The notes below the pieces were generated by a model that saw only the letters and a program-made list of their open reading frames with translations, had not been told where the DNA came from and searched no databases. A stretch of 64,000 nt of DNA from Kingdonia uniflora. Lineage: Eukaryota; Streptophyta; Magnoliopsida; Ranunculales; Circaeasteraceae. Below, piece after piece: positions 23,060 through 35,281 of the stretch (position 1 is the first letter of the stretch; the number at the start of each line of letters is the position of its first letter). The stretch spans positions 620,001 to 684,000 of the forward strand of contig JACGCM010000325.1 of assembly GCA_014058105.1 (NCBI GenBank). The letters run 5' to 3'. The translations under genes were made by a program, and so were the position numbers.

Positions 23060-23420
23060 ATCACAGCCTCCCGAATGAATCTACTCAAAGTTTTGAGGAA
23101 CTTTCTAGATTATTCGTCTCCAACTTCACTTTCAACAAAGATTGAGAGGTCAGAGTTGAAGCCCTATTTAATATTCGGAAGGTACAAAATGGAACACTCG
23201 AGACATTTACTAAACGGTTCTTTAACGAGTTGCGTAAGATTGAAAACCTTGATTCTGCTATTGTTGTTTTAGCATGTCTGATTGCCCTACCTTATAATTT
23301 TAAGGGGAAGGAATATATCGTCCTCCTGAGGCTAGCAATTTTTGATGAAATATTATCGAAGGTGAGCGGCTACATAAATCTCGAGCGAATCCAGATAATA
23401 GTTTCCAAGGGCTAACCCAA
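23060..23420 (+). pseudogene. Tat-2 gag capsid segment
   Basis: Frames give WYHSLPNES, SFEELSRLFVSNFTFNK, LETFTKRFFNELRKIENLD and then ILSKVSGYINLERIQ. The Tat gag pattern WF..LP..SI.SF.EL...F...F....., TL..Y..RF......, I......YI..E is followed in order. At least one frameshift lies between them near 23150. Downstream to 23780 a remnant of the nucleocapsid region contains YCDNHKCNCHSTNKFYMLQR-like sequence. Confidence 0.7.
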
Positions 23421-24059
23421 AGCAACAATCAACACAAAATGATGCCACCCAATACAACCATGTCTATACCCGTTCATAATAGGGTCGACACAAGGAAATA
23501 CAACAGAAAAGCCATAGAAGAAAATGATGATGCCAATACAGCCTAAGCTGAATGTCGCTATAGGAGCCATCTACTACATCATCTAGTCAATCCCATATGG
23601 AGAGCTCCATATCCAATTGAAGTTAAAAAAGACGAGCCTTATTGCGATAACCATAAATGTAATTGTCACTCGACAAACAAGTTTTACATGTTGCAGCGAT
23701 CCTTGGAAATGATACTGAGGGCAGGTCAGTTGCACAAATACATCAAAAACGTTCTGGGCTACCTAGATGGCTTGCACTTCATGACCCAGGCTGAACATGT
23801 TAACGGAATAAAGATGGTGTATATCTTCCAAGAAAATCTAATAGAAGTCAATAACATCGATAGTTGTCACACTTGAAGCAAAAGAAAGTAAGTCAAAAAT
23901 TGCTGCAAACTCACGTATAAAAAAAATTACCAGTACTTCTACCCGAAACCAGCCAACAACCTCGACCCGACGACATTTACTTTGTTGGCTGTAATTTTTT
24001 TTCACATGCAGTTTCTTCAATCTAACCCATTGGTTATAACAATAAGGATCGAGAGAACG

Positions 24060-24330
24060 ATATTGCATATGATGCCTATGGATATTGAGAGTGCGGTAAA
24101 TATCATCTTCTACTAAACAGTCAAAAAGATGATAATGACAGACCGCATAACCCCAGCAAATGTTGAATTGAAAGGATTTAATAGTACTACTGTAGTAGCA
24201 GTAGGCTAAATAGGCCTCCTAGTTATAACAGGCCTGATCACCCTTCAAACTAACTTCTTAGTCATCGACAGGAAATCTGAATACTACGACATTACTAGTC
24301 GCTACTGGCTCCACGCTATGAAGGTGATAC
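24060..24330 (+). pseudogene. Tat-2 aspartic protease remnant
   Basis: HMMPMDIESAVNIIFY corresponds to the DTGSSADILF active-site block, with DTG changed to DIE. ELKGFNSTTVVAVG and TLQTNFLVIDRKSEYY follow in family order. The changed active site and an in-frame stop mean no protease activity. Confidence 0.65.
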
Positions 24331-24739
24331 CTTTGAGTTATCACAAACTATTATGCCTCATTACTCCCTGCAAAATTAGGGATATTAAAGGATCCTAACA
24401 GATGGCTCGATTATGCGAGTACCCAGAGGTATACATGACATGGATGCTGGTCAAAGCATAAAAACAACTCTAGCTCACTCTTCTCGAGCCCTCAACTGGT
24501 ACATCGCTGAATATCAGCGGTCGAGCCCATCGAATATGTGGAACTCGATGATACCAATAGGGGAACATTTTTTGAAAGTTTGCTAACCCAAGCAGAGAGA
24601 AAAAGCTAATAGACGTCCTTTGAGACAATAAGGAAGTCTTCGCATGAACTCTCCTAGAAATTTTAGGAGTCCACGACTTGATTTAGTTATAAACTGCACA
24701 ACGGTAAACTAAAATAAACAAACCTAAGCCACAAGGCTT

Positions 24740-25480
24740 CATGGGGCAGCCAATCTCAAGATAGACAAACTTCTAGCAACATGGTTCATTAGAGAGATCA
24801 AATGCGCTGACTGGATGTTGAACATTGTGGTTATGCCGAAAAAGAATGGTAAGATAAAATTTTGCATTGACTTCACGAACCTCATCAAATACATACCGAA
24901 GGATAGCTTCCCCCTTCCAAAGTACACCTCGATTCTACAGTAAGACTTGAGCATCTATCCATGATGGATGCAGTCTCGGGTTACAACCAAGTTGCCCTCC
25001 TGCCGGATGACCTTACCAAAATTGCTTTATCATAGAGCAAGGTTTTTATTGCTTTAACGTAATGCCATTCGAGCTAAAAAAATATAGGCACGACCTATAA
25101 GCGACTCGTCACAAATATGTTCAAAATACTTTTAGGAAAAACAGTCAAAGTTTATATAGATGATATGCTTTGCAAAACCCTCAAGATGAAAAACCATATT
25201 CGAGACCTCAATGAAGTCTTTGTTACTCTTTGGTCATACAAGATGAAGCTCAACCTAGGCCAATGCCAATTCGGAGTCTCATTAGGAAAATTCCTTGGCT
25301 ACCTTATCAGCAAATGGGATATTGAGATTGAACTTTTACAGATTCGAGCTTTGATCGATATACTATCTCCTAAAACAAAGAAAGATGTACAGAAGGTCGC
25401 TGGAAAAATAGCCGCCCTCAATCTCTTTGTCTCAAAGTCATCAAACATATGCAAATGGTTATTCTCTTTACTTTATGGCT
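24740..25480 (+). pseudogene. Tat-2 reverse transcriptase
   Basis: The first half is readable across frameshifts: WMLNIVVMPKKNGKIKFCID, MMDAVSGYNQVALLPDD. The second half is an open 121-codon frame (25117-25482) with LGKTVKVYIDDMLCKTLK, CQFGVSLGKFLGYLIS and the connection segment IDILSPKTKKDVQKVAGKIA. The YIDD catalytic box is intact, but stops and shifts upstream (near 24940-25120) kill the protein. Confidence 0.8.
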
Positions 25481-25482
25481 AA

Positions 25483-26437
25483 AGCATCCTTAATTGCAAG
25501 AAGATGAATCTAGATATCGAATGGACACCAGAGTGTGAGTAGGCCTTCTAAGAATTAAAGACCTATCTAGGTATACCACTTGTTACGAGTATGCCAATTG
25601 AAGGAGAAGTCGTCTTGCTTTATCTAATGGTAATAGACGAGTCTCTAAGCTTAGTTCTTATTTGAATAGAAGATGGTATAGAGAAACATATCAACTTTAT
25701 CAGCAAATTTTTAACCTTGGCTGAAACCAGGTACACCAAACTTGAGAGAATTTTTTGCTTACCTAGTCTATACATAAAAAATATTCAAGCTATACTTCCA
25801 AGCACGTCACATAAAAGTAATCACGAGCTATCCCCAAAGAGATGTGTTAACCAAATTAGAGAAATCTTAGTGTGTACAACAATGGGCCATCTACTTAGAA
25901 GAACATAATATTGCATTCGAAAATAGAATCTCTGAAAAAGGGCAAGTAGTAGCAGACCTTTTAGTAAATTTTTCAGTCGAACACGTCGATTGGGAATAAC
26001 AAGAGGATGACAACATAGAAGAGCAAGTCGAGCCTTTTGATCCTCAAACATGAGATGAAGACTCTTCACTGATGTCTCGGCCAGCCCGAATGGCTCAGGC
26101 ATAGGCATCATTTTGGTTACACCATCGAATGATCATCTGAAAAAAGATGTCAAGCTAAACTTTGAATGTACTAACAATGAATAAGCTAAATACAAGACCC
26201 TTATTCACGGTCTAGACAAAATCCTTGACCTGGGAGTACCGAAGCTAGCAGTATTCATTGATTCTCAACTAGTTTAGAGACAGTACACTCGAGAAAATCA
26301 GTCGAACGGTCGGAGGGCAGAATATACAAAATTCATCCGCCAGCACATCGGAAGCTTCCCAATAGAATCTTAATCACACATTTCTTTAGAGGAGAAAACA
26401 TACATATCGATGCTTTAGCGCATATAGAAGCCATGTG
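25483..26437 (+). pseudogene. Tat-2 RNase H and archaeal-type RNase H
   Basis: The normal RNase H is visible as LAETRYTKLERIF (around 25720) and VADLLVNFS (around 25955). The second, archaeal-type domain starts with RLFTDVSASPNGSGIGIILV at about 26055. The stretch after it (ECTNNE, stop, AKYKTLIHGLDKI, LAVFIDSQL) keeps the D..E..D order, with a stop where the family has Cys or Ala. The archaeal-type domain is the Tat-lineage signature. Confidence 0.75.
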
Positions 26438-26870
26438 ATAAGCACATTTTTGTGCAGAGTTTAAGCCCATTTTTGCCATCCTAAAACCCTTTTTGTCCAA
26501 TTACTGCCTAGTTTCCTCATTTTTAGGTCCAATTACTTCCTAGTTATCTCATTTTTAGGTTTTCTACTCTATTGGAATCAATTTGGTAAGAAAAGGGCCC
26601 AATAAGAGTTAAAAGGGCAAGAGAACCATACTTAGGTCCTTCAGTAGTTAGCAGATTAGTTCTAATAAGATTTAGGTTAGTTGGGATCTCTAAAAACCAA
26701 AACCATCACTGAGACTGGAGAACCATAGGTTGGACCCAAAAGCATTATCTACCAGGCAAGCGAAGTAAAACCCCAAAAGGAGGGGGGGGGAGATTTCTGA
26801 CCACCGCCCATCAGCGATTGCCGCCGGCCAAGGGCTTACCACCGGCGAGCACCGGCTACCTAGTATCGAT
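26438..26870 (+). mobile_element. Gypsy LTR 5' fragment (Athila-type start)
   Basis: It begins TGATAAGCACATTTTTGTGC, a start familiar from Athila-type LTRs, and cuts off the Tat-2 coding region. It includes a GC-rich tract (CACCGGCGAGCACCGGC at 26840-26856) and a G-run at 26782-26791. A Copia LTR interrupts it at 26871. It is not similar to the LTR at 28384. Assignment rests on the terminal motif only. Confidence 0.4.
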
Positions 26871-27939
26871 TGTTGTGATTTTCAAACACACCTCTCGAGA
26901 TGGTATATTAGGAAGGAATCTTCAGTAAATTCTCAAACTTCACTACTAGAGAAGCTTCTAAAAGTTTAGACTACTTGAGATTAATCGATTATGATAAAAA
27001 TTAGGTCAAATAAATTAGGTCCGATAATCCTTGAATCTAATTGTCTAATTCTAACCTAACTCAAGTGGATATTATAATCTAATGTTAACAACATGCAATC
27101 AAAAGTACAAGGATAAACAATTTTAACCTTATGGAAAACCTTTCTCAAGAGAAAAATCCATAGGTCGCTGCCGAATCGCCCGATAGCTAAAAATCTACTA
27201 TTAAAAATAAATTACAAAAATTCTTTTACTTACAGACTCGATAAGGTCATCCCGTGGTTACCGTTCTTCAAATTGAGTTTCTTGCAATCGATTCCTCATT
27301 CTCGCAATGCCTTCCTTCAACCTCCCTCAAAGTATCCAAGCTTGAAACTCATAAGCTTTTCAAATCAAAAATAAGTTTTAGGAATTTAAAAATTGATTCT
27401 ACTAGAGGTTTAATTCTCGTTGAATATTTTGTTAAATTTTATCTTCTCTCAAAAATCCCAAGCACTACAAAAATTTGTTTCGGAAGAGGTGAAGTTCAAA
27501 ATAGAAAAGAAGTTTTAAATAGAAAACTAAAATAACCGTACTCTGTTTGAAAAGAGAAAAAGTCTATACAAAACAGAGAGGTTTCTGCTTATTTAGTTTG
27601 AACTTAATAAAAGCCTATTCAAACAGGACCAAGTCTATTCGAACATAACAAAAGTCTATTCGAACAGAGATGGTCCTGCCAGGTCTATTCGAACAGAACA
27701 AAATGTCTATTCGAATAGAAACTTATTTTCATAAAAAAAAAGCACAATTGCTTTTAATCTTTTGTAAAATACTAACGGGCTAGAGTATTTAAGCAAAGAG
27801 GTAAAAACCAACATATCTGTTCAGTGTCTATCCAGCTGTAGTCGTTTTACGTGCACTCTTTGATGATGAATAACCACGGGATAATGATGACACATATTCT
27901 AGTCACGAAATGACACCAATACCAATTATAGATGTTTCA
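26871..27939 (-). mobile_element. Ty1/copia LTR (SIRE-like), minus strand
   Basis: On the minus strand the sequence reads AAAGGGGGAGATTGAAACAT, the polypurine tract plus LTR start typical of SIRE-type Copia elements. The LTR runs to about 26871 and ends AAATCACAACA. It holds five TTCGAAY motifs at 27590-27725. Its 93-codon plus-strand frame has no known similarity. The LTR is about 1.07 kb, and only one LTR plus a short internal piece is present. Confidence 0.6.
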
Positions 27940-27966
27940 ATCTCCCCCTTTAGCTCATTTCGTGAC
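27902..27966. repeat. Perfect 12-bp inverted repeat around the Copia polypurine tract
   Basis: GTCACGAAATGA (27902-27913) and TCATTTCGTGAC (27955-27966) are exact reverse complements and bracket the LTR start and polypurine tract. RNA from this region could form a 12-bp stem with a loop of about 41 bases. Confidence 0.75.
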
Positions 27967-28383
27967 AAAACTATGATTATAAAAAATTAAAAAATTACAA
28001 ATCGATAGACTGGTTTAATCACTAAACCTCTATTCTCGTAGCCACTCTTTCATCCTATAACACCTACTCTAGAATCCTTGCACACTGAACAAGATACATC
28101 ATATAACTATTTAAAAATAAGGAATCCAAGAAAGAATCATAACTTACCTCGCTTACCTACCATGATCATCTCTCCTCTTTTTTGTCATTGATGAACAAAA
28201 GGTAAATTACACAAAATACTAGATAGAGAGAGAAGTAGATAACAACAGTAAAAAAAATGTACGGCAGTTAATGGACAAGAGAAAACATATAATATTTGTT
28301 AAATATATAATAGTAAATGCAATAGCAAATATTATGAAAGGAAAGATTGTAATAACAAAAATGCACCCAAGTGCTAGGCATAC
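27940..28383 (-). mobile_element. Copia internal 3' remnant, non-coding
   Basis: It starts with the polypurine tract (minus, 27952-27941) and should be the 3' end of the internal region. No Copia protein is readable. The Athila-like LTR at 28384 cuts it off. Confidence 0.45.
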
Positions 28384-29526
28384 TGATAGACATAGAAATA
28401 CATAGAATTAATACGCCTAAAAGTATTATTTTTATAGTCCCAATTTCTTATATTCCAATGTTAGTAGCATTTTCTTATTTTCAGACATTTATCACTGCTG
28501 GAGCTTATAAGTAAAAAAGACAGTTAATTTAAGATACAAAGAGCAAAACATCTCCAACAGTCTCTCAGGTGGAAGGTTGATGTCTACACTAAATGTCCTT
28601 GTAGATTTACTCTAAGGAATGAAGATGATGAAGACTCCAAAAGGATTAGCTTGAGAAGACTTATCTTGAGAAGAGATTGAGAGATAGAGTTTCGAGAATG
28701 TAAACAAGTTTTTCCTATCTCCTATAAATAGGAGAGCAATTCTATGTATTAATCATCTCAGATTGGAGTAATAAAACTTTTTCCCTCTCTCTTTCTCTCA
28801 CACACACTCATGCACACACACACACACACACACACTCTTATTTTATTTTATTCTTTTAACTTAAGATGTGATCAACACTATTAATGGAGAGTTAGTCTCC
28901 TTACCTTATGCTAATGATCGACCCTCTGGTAAAGTGAGCTAAATTCATAAGTTAATAGTAGTTTAGATCTATAATTAATCTTCTATTCTTCGATTTGTAG
29001 GTATGAAAAGTTGATCTAGCCATGATAACTCTAAGTTACTAAGGATATGAGGAAGATACCAAATTAGCCATATTCAATTTTTTTAACACTCAAAGATAAT
29101 TCTGGATCACAAAAGTTAATACTCTTCACTTAGCCATGGAAAGGAGTTTATAAACCCTAAATTTGATTGTCCATGAGCAATAAAGTTCTTACCCAGGGTT
29201 TTAGCCACAAACCCTAGATCTTAGACCCGGATAGACCTATCCATGACTATTACGTGTGGATAGGAGCTACCATTTTCATATTACTTTAGTAAAGAGATTT
29301 GGAGGTGATCTGAAGCCTAAGTCATCTTCTCAATATTTATACCAAATTATAATTTATAGTTAAACTTTACTCCAAAAGATTTTCCAAAATTAGTATAACA
29401 ATTGTTATTCATTAGATCGGTAGAATAGATTTTTAATGCGTTTACTCCCCGAGGAAATTGATCCCTCTCTTGCCCATACTACCTACGACACCCATAGTTT
29501 TGAGCTACTAAGTTTCTCTCGCATCA
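28384..29526 (+). mobile_element. Athila-like 5' LTR (1.14 kb)
   Basis: It runs from TGATAGACATAGAAATACAT to CTCTCGCATCA, ahead of the primer site. The first ~690 bases match 53403-54095, for example CATCTCCAACAGTCTCTCAG at 28550 and 53569. It contains TATAAATA at 28723-28730 and a (CA)n tract at about 28799-28835. Confidence 0.75.
28723..28730 (+). promoter_or_regulatory. Athila-like LTR TATA box
   Basis: TATAAATA within CTCCTATAAATAGGAG. The same box is kept in the 3' LTR at 53774-53781, which supports a functional promoter in the ancestor. Confidence 0.6.
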
Positions 29527-29530
29527 AACT

Positions 29531-29548
29531 TGGCGACGCTGCCGGGTA
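29531..29548 (+). promoter_or_regulatory. Primer binding site, tRNA-Asp type
   Basis: TGGCGACGCTGCCGGGTA differs by a few bases from TGGCGCCGTTGCCGGGGA, complementary to the 3' end of plant tRNA-Asp and used by Athila elements. It lies four bases after the LTR end. Confidence 0.7.
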
Positions 29549-30957
29549 GGCAGCGGTCTATAAAAAATTAAAATTTTCATTTTAACTATTTTATTTATTA
29601 TTTATTTTTAGTTGTTAAGTTTGCCGATTAGTTTAATGATTAGTATTATAGTTTATAAATAACAATTAGTCTTTTGGAAGTCATCGTAGTATAGTAGTAC
29701 GTGAACAAATAATTTTTGCTTTTTAAAACATCACTGTAGGCAGTCTCCAATTTGTATTAGTCTATGCATGAAAGATGTCGTCTATTCAAATATTGGTGGA
29801 TATTAAGCTTATGCTAATCTCTATTCTTTCCATGTGTCTTTACTGTCCAGATGATGCTTATATCTCATTACAATAATTTAAGCACTCAAATCGAAATAAT
29901 GCGTATCATGCATCGACTTTAGACATTTAACCTTCTCTCTAAGTAGCCTTGCTTATTGCAAGAAATACTACTGTGTATCATGCATCCAAGTACTGTTGTC
30001 CACTACAGACTACTTTACCATCTAAGTTAGATTATTAATTTTATATATTTTAGCTTAGTAACATCTCTTACTAAATTAATTAATATCTAATCCTTTGATT
30101 TATTTTTAGGTGTCGGTTTTGATAAAATTGGATAGTAAGCATAAAGCTTTTGAGCACCAGATTTGGAATAGAGGAAATGCGAAAAACTTAAAGAATCTCT
30201 CTAAGTAAAGGGACAACCACAACTTCACCGGGAAACACTTCCCGCAGGTTGGTCCTTTCTTTAAACTTGACATATAAAAGGAGTTCATGACCGCTCCACA
30301 ACGGCATTAGGAAAGTAAGTCATGGGGACTGTTCAAATACATGATGCTCTTAAATTATTAGTTTTTGATCTTATTAGATTAACTTGTTGTGGTGTTGAAA
30401 TTTTTGCTCCATTTTTAGCATAGTAACGGCTTTAGCCATTAGGGCTCTTCCGCGGGATTTCATCACCCAAAGGAATCCCTAACGAGTGAGACCTCCCACC
30501 TAGGGATATGGTAAAATTTGTAGCACATGTTCCAAACTATTCTAACCTTTAAAGTTAATTAAAACTTAAGAGTTATTAATAAAATTTCTAAGGGATTTCA
30601 TCACCTACAGAACTAGGAGGTACCGGATCGGGGTACTAGCACAGATTTATACGAACTACTTTAGCCAAGCATTGTAATCCATCGGTTGTTAAGCGACGTC
30701 ACCGTTCCATGTGAGTTATCCACGATAAGGCGAGGCGCACGGGCGCGAGGACTGATGCTCAAGCACTAAGATCATTATTAGCATAGTGAAGCTTTCGTGT
30801 TAGGAATCACACACCATCTTGACCTACCTAGTTTGATTTACATCTAGATTAGGATTGACTTAGTTTAATGTAACTTTAAGAGTTGTTATTATGTTTATCT
30901 TGAATCGTGTGTTTAAATTCTCTATGGATTTATAATTATATTTCATTTTGTTAGTTC
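29549..30957 (+). other. Athila-like untranslated leader, no gene
   Basis: A long non-coding leader before gag is normal for Athila elements. The repeated phrase GGGATTTCATCACC occurs at about 30455 and 30594. The 60-codon minus frame at 30106-30288 is not recognisable. Confidence 0.5.
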
Positions 30958-32100
30958 ATGCCCAAGTACGTCCAGATAAGAAAACACATTGATATATCAC
31001 AAAATCTTAAAATAGATAATTCGGTTAACCAAGTCAAATATGAAGACCTTCAGACCATAAACGACATTGAAACTAAAAACGAATTTTTTCCTGAACCTGA
31101 ACCAATGGGTGATAAGTCACTTAGGTTGCTTTTTGCTCCCATTTTAGAAAATTCGCCAAAATGTATTAAATTGCCAGTAATTATTGTAACCCAATTCGAT
31201 ATCAAACTATCGATTTTGAACATAATTCTACCTTTTCATAGACTCGATATTCAAGACTCGAATTTACATATCGATGAATTTGAGTCCATTTGTCAAATGT
31301 TTTGTTATAAGTACATAGAAGTAGTGTACATATATTTGCTCATTTTCTTATTTTCTTTAAAGGATAAGACAAAATGTCGGTTAAATTCCCTGCCACTGGA
31401 GGCAATTAACAAGTGGGGCACAAAATTTTAAAATCAAGTTTTTCACCATGCAAAAAGTAATCTTTTAAAATGTGATATCTCTGATTTTCTTCAAGAAGAC
31501 AAATTTTTTTTTTACGAAGCATGGGAACGTTTAAGGAAAAATTGTTAAGGTGCCCCCATATGGTTTCGAGAAATTAAGACTAATCTAATTCTTTCTATAG
31601 GGGTTGACTCCATTAACCCTTGAATCAATCAAACCCCGTAGCTTAGGAAAATTCTAAGATATGGACGAAACAGCTGTGTATGCATTTCTCGATAAATACG
31701 CTGAGACATCCCAGTAATGGGACTTTACTTCTCGTGATCCTAAGCTTATTAAAAAAGGAAGAATCCTTGAATTACCTGAAAGCCTCAAATTTAAAGTCCA
31801 ACTGGACTCTCTAACACAAAAAGTCGAGGCTATGGCCGTAGCAAAAGTAGCGTTCCCTATATTATCATCGAACCCTGAGGTTTACGATTTATGCAATGAT
31901 TCAACTCATTATGCACATACGTGTCCATAACTCACTGAGTTAATAAATTATAATCTGGAGCATGTTAATCTTATCCTGAGCAATAAAAGGAGTCAATACC
32001 AAAACAATTTTTTCATGGAGGAATCAACCACAAGAACGTTATAATCCTCCACCTTATCCGTAGAATCAAACATACCCAACCCAACAAGCTCGCCCGCTGG
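30958..32100 (+). pseudogene. Athila-like gag
   Basis: An open frame (30958-31431) holds SLRLLFAPILENSPKC early and, near the C-terminus, FSLKDKTKCRLNSLPLEAIN, matching the Athila gag motif SLKDKA..WL.SLP.GSI..W. The frame then breaks. Downstream pieces such as TKHGNV (YE.WERFK region) and, near 31880, EVYDLCNDSTHYAHTCP match the Athila sequence around its single zinc-knuckle-like CxxC..H..C. It lacks the continuous 600-700 residue frame of a functional gag. Confidence 0.65.
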
Positions 32101-32528
32101 ATTAGAATCCATACTATAACAGTTTCTTACAAAGATTAGAGTGGCAACCTGACTAAATTCTAGGGAACTTTAAAAAATGTGTGCCTTTAATATGAAGTTA
32201 GACACCCAAATAGTTCAAAAGCAAGCAAATTAAATGAACAAGAAAGGGGGAAATTTCCTAGTTAACCAATTGCTAACCGAGGGCCCCCTTTGAGGTTTAT
32301 ACCCAGCAGAACTCACTTGAGAACATTGAAACTACCTAAGTAGTTATGACCGTTAGGAATAAGAGATCTATAGAAACCAGACCAGATTCTATGCCATCAA
32401 CTAAGAGCAATTCAGATTTGAAATCTCAAGAAATATCCCATAAAAATTCAGCATCTAGCCAGCCCAAAACATAAATATCTAGGCCACACCATGTTCCAAC
32501 TCTACCGAACCTAGTAGACAAGCCTTAT

Positions 32529-33185
32529 GTGCCAGGGGTCCCATTCCCTAACAGACTTGTTCTTGCCAAAAGGGGCGATGTCCTGAAAGATATTCTCGAG
32601 TTATTTAAACAAGTACAGATTAACATTTTTCTCTTGGTAGCTATCGATCAGGTTTCGTCATATGTTAAATTCCTTAAGGAACTATGTACAAAGAAATGTA
32701 GTACTAGAGTTAGGAAGAATTCCTTTAGTGTTAAACAAGTTAGCTCCATCCTACCATTTAAAATTTTAATCAAATAAAAGGACCTTGGATGTCTCACCAT
32801 TCCCCTAGTAATAGGTAAACATTACATCTAGTAGGCCCTTCTTGATCTTAGAGCTAATGTAAAACTTATTTCATTCTGTGCTTATGAGAACCTCAAATTA
32901 GGTGAACTTAAGCCCACTAGAATACAATTCCAACTCGCTGATAGATCCACCAAGAATACTTGGGGTATCATTGAGGATGTAATAATTAAGGTTAACAAAT
33001 TTTACTTTCCCGTAGACTTTGTGGTCCTTGATACACTACCCATTTTTAATATCCATGACCAAATCCCTATCATATTAGGTTATCCCTTCCCAGATATAAC
33101 CAACGCTATAGTCAATTATAGGAATAAAATAATGAGTCTAACCTTTGATAACATTACCATGAAACTCAACATTTTAGAGCCATGA
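32529..33185 (+). pseudogene. Athila-like protease region
   Basis: An open frame at 32529-32777 has PFPNRLVLAKR, VQINIFLLVAIDQV and SYVKFLKELCTKK, the Athila linker. After a shift come LGCLTIPLVIG, ALLDLRANVKLI, ADRSTKNTWGIIEDVIIKVN, FPVDFVVLD and IPIILGYPF, in family order. The active site is normally DLGAS; here it reads DLRAN, so the essential Gly is lost. Confidence 0.75.
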
Positions 33186-35252
33186 ATATACCACCAGCTG
33201 GAGCTAGGGAATGCAATGTAATAAGGATAATACTTCTAAACATTCAAGTTCTTCCATATTTGATGATTTTTTAGACGATGAGGAGGATGAAATTATTTTT
33301 CAATTCTTAGACTTGATAGCGACTACCAAGGAAACACAAATTGGTGCACCTACACGATATAAACAACAGCCTGCCAAATCAATTCAATCCAAAATCCTTT
33401 TGCAGAAAGCCATACCTCCATTACTTATAACCAATGGAGGTATCATAAGTTTATACGATTTTGAGGATTTGCGTGGGGATTCATCCAGTTGCACAGTCAA
33501 TGAAAGTTTGGACTATTTTAAGGATTGGGGCGATCCTATGATCAGTGGCATAGTGTAAGCATTATTATCTGCAAAGGATATATAACTGATAAATACTAAT
33601 TATATTATTGACCCGATTAATTCCATAGAGATGATTGCGGATATACAACTGATACCTATTTATTCGAGCATACTCTTTTAGTATCATTACTAAAATTCAA
33701 CTGTCCAATAATCTTTATTAGGCCTAAAGACAATTACATTCAATGAATCTAAGTTTTGGGGTGTTTTAAAATCATACTTTATCAAAACTACCATTGACCT
33801 TATCTCATACTTAAATTATAGTACAAAAATTATGAAATTTTTTAAGGAAAACATCTTCCCAGGACAATCAAGCTTTAAATTAAACATATTTATAGGGAAG
33901 TATGTAGTCAATATAACACGACCTTTCAACTCAAATCCTATTGAGAATAGCGTAGTCTTGCAAATTCTAAGAGAATATTTATCTCTCGTAGATGAAATAT
34001 CCAAAATTTTAAGTAAAGACATATTCACAACATGCTTATACCTTTTGACATATAAATATAAAGCAGTCAACAAAATTTGCAGAGAGAATATTCAACCTAG
34101 ATGAGTTCATTTCCTTATCTTAATTTGTACCCCACTCAGATTAAAAGTTCGAAAAATCCAAGTGTCAGATATTTCATTTCTTGTTTGTGTCGTTATGAGT
34201 CCCGTAACATTTTTCGTACTGAAATGAGTTGTTTCTTAATATTTTTTCATATGGAGCATTTCATACACGGGCGATTTGGTACGTCATTCTTATCTAAACC
34301 TCCACTTAACTTAGCATTTCATTTTTTATTTGAAGCAATAGGGACATTTTTTGTGGTAAGTTTAGGGGTAGAAACACTTTAAGTGTGTTTTTATAGAAAC
34401 CAAATACTAAGTATGTTCTGATTATGTACATCATATATCTTTAAAATTATGACAATATCTTAATTTGAGGACATTTCTTCAAAATTTTCAACTTAATTTG
34501 ATTTTTAATTAATAATTAGTAAATTATTAAGTTAAAATACTACATAAGTAAAATATTGTATAATGAAACTCTTTGCACTTCACTATATGCCTAGATTTAT
34601 TAGTTCTTTAAAATATAGCAATTTCAAAGAATTTCATGATTTATTTACTCCATTTAGTACAAATTAAAAATTGGATTATTTTAAATATATTAATATATGC
34701 AAAATGAGTAGAGGTAGTAGTACTATTTGGATTAAAAGTATAATAAGAGTAAAAATGATGTGGACCCAAAGTCTAGGTCATGAAGGGACTCCAAATTCTG
34801 GCACCCCTGGCGAACTGGCGGGGATTGTCAACCAATAGATACGGGGGAATCATTTATATATAAAAATAAATAAAAATTAGTTAGTTCCTATTAAATATAT
34901 ACAAATAATCCATAGATTGAGGGAAATGGAGTAATTCCTTAAAGAAAAAAAATCATGTTTTTCTGAAGAAAAAAAAACTATATTCATGAAAATTAATATG
35001 CCAGGGTATATGGCATATTTAGACAACTCAAAGTACAAAATTTTGTTCAATTTTTATTTAATAGATGTTGTAGTACGTTAACTTTGAATTTCAAGATTAT
35101 TATTCAATAAACACTGTTAGGGAATAATATTTTGAGGAAACTTCTTGAACGTGATTTTTGTATAAATCGAGGATATACACTTTAAATTTTATATCGGAAT
35201 GTGCTAAGTATGAATTTGTGGGTAAATTTCAAGAAAACCCTCACGAGATAAG
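33186..35252 (+). other. Athila-like distal internal region, no RT or integrase
   Basis: The open frame 33211-33558 (115 codons, acidic start with FLDDEEDEIIFQFLD) follows protease but is not recognisable. At 34350-34375 GGGACATTTTTTGTGGTAAGTTTAGGGG matches in spirit the AGGACA...TAAGTTTGGGGG block that ends Athila pol. So pol is deleted between. 34380-35252 is AT-rich and non-coding and leads to the CACTA insertion site. Confidence 0.45.
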
Positions 35253-35281
35253 CACTACAAGAAAATATTTCTTTAATGTCA
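35253..35281 (+). repeat. CACTA left terminal inverted repeat
   Basis: CACTACAAGAAAATATTTCT and onward to ATGTCA at 35276-35281, pairing with 53222-53250. Confidence 0.85.

Larger units (their letters stand above)
23036..26437 (+). mobile_element. Tat-2: Tat-lineage Ty3/gypsy internal region
   Basis: The plus-strand order is gag, protease, reverse transcriptase, RNase H, archaeal-type RNase H, then an abrupt end at 26437. The domain content matches Tat-1 and Tat-3 but residues differ (for example KVYIDDMLCKTLK here), so it is a separate insertion of a related family. Integrase, 3' tandem repeats and 3' LTR are absent. The LTR-like sequence starting at 26438 truncates it. Confidence 0.8.

Noticed and set aside
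34364..34376. TAAGTTTAGGGGTA considered as the polypurine tract before an Athila 3' LTR
   Set aside because: The following sequence (GAAACACTTTAAG) is not LTR-like; the true LTR junction is at 53384-53403. I treat this one as the block ending pol.
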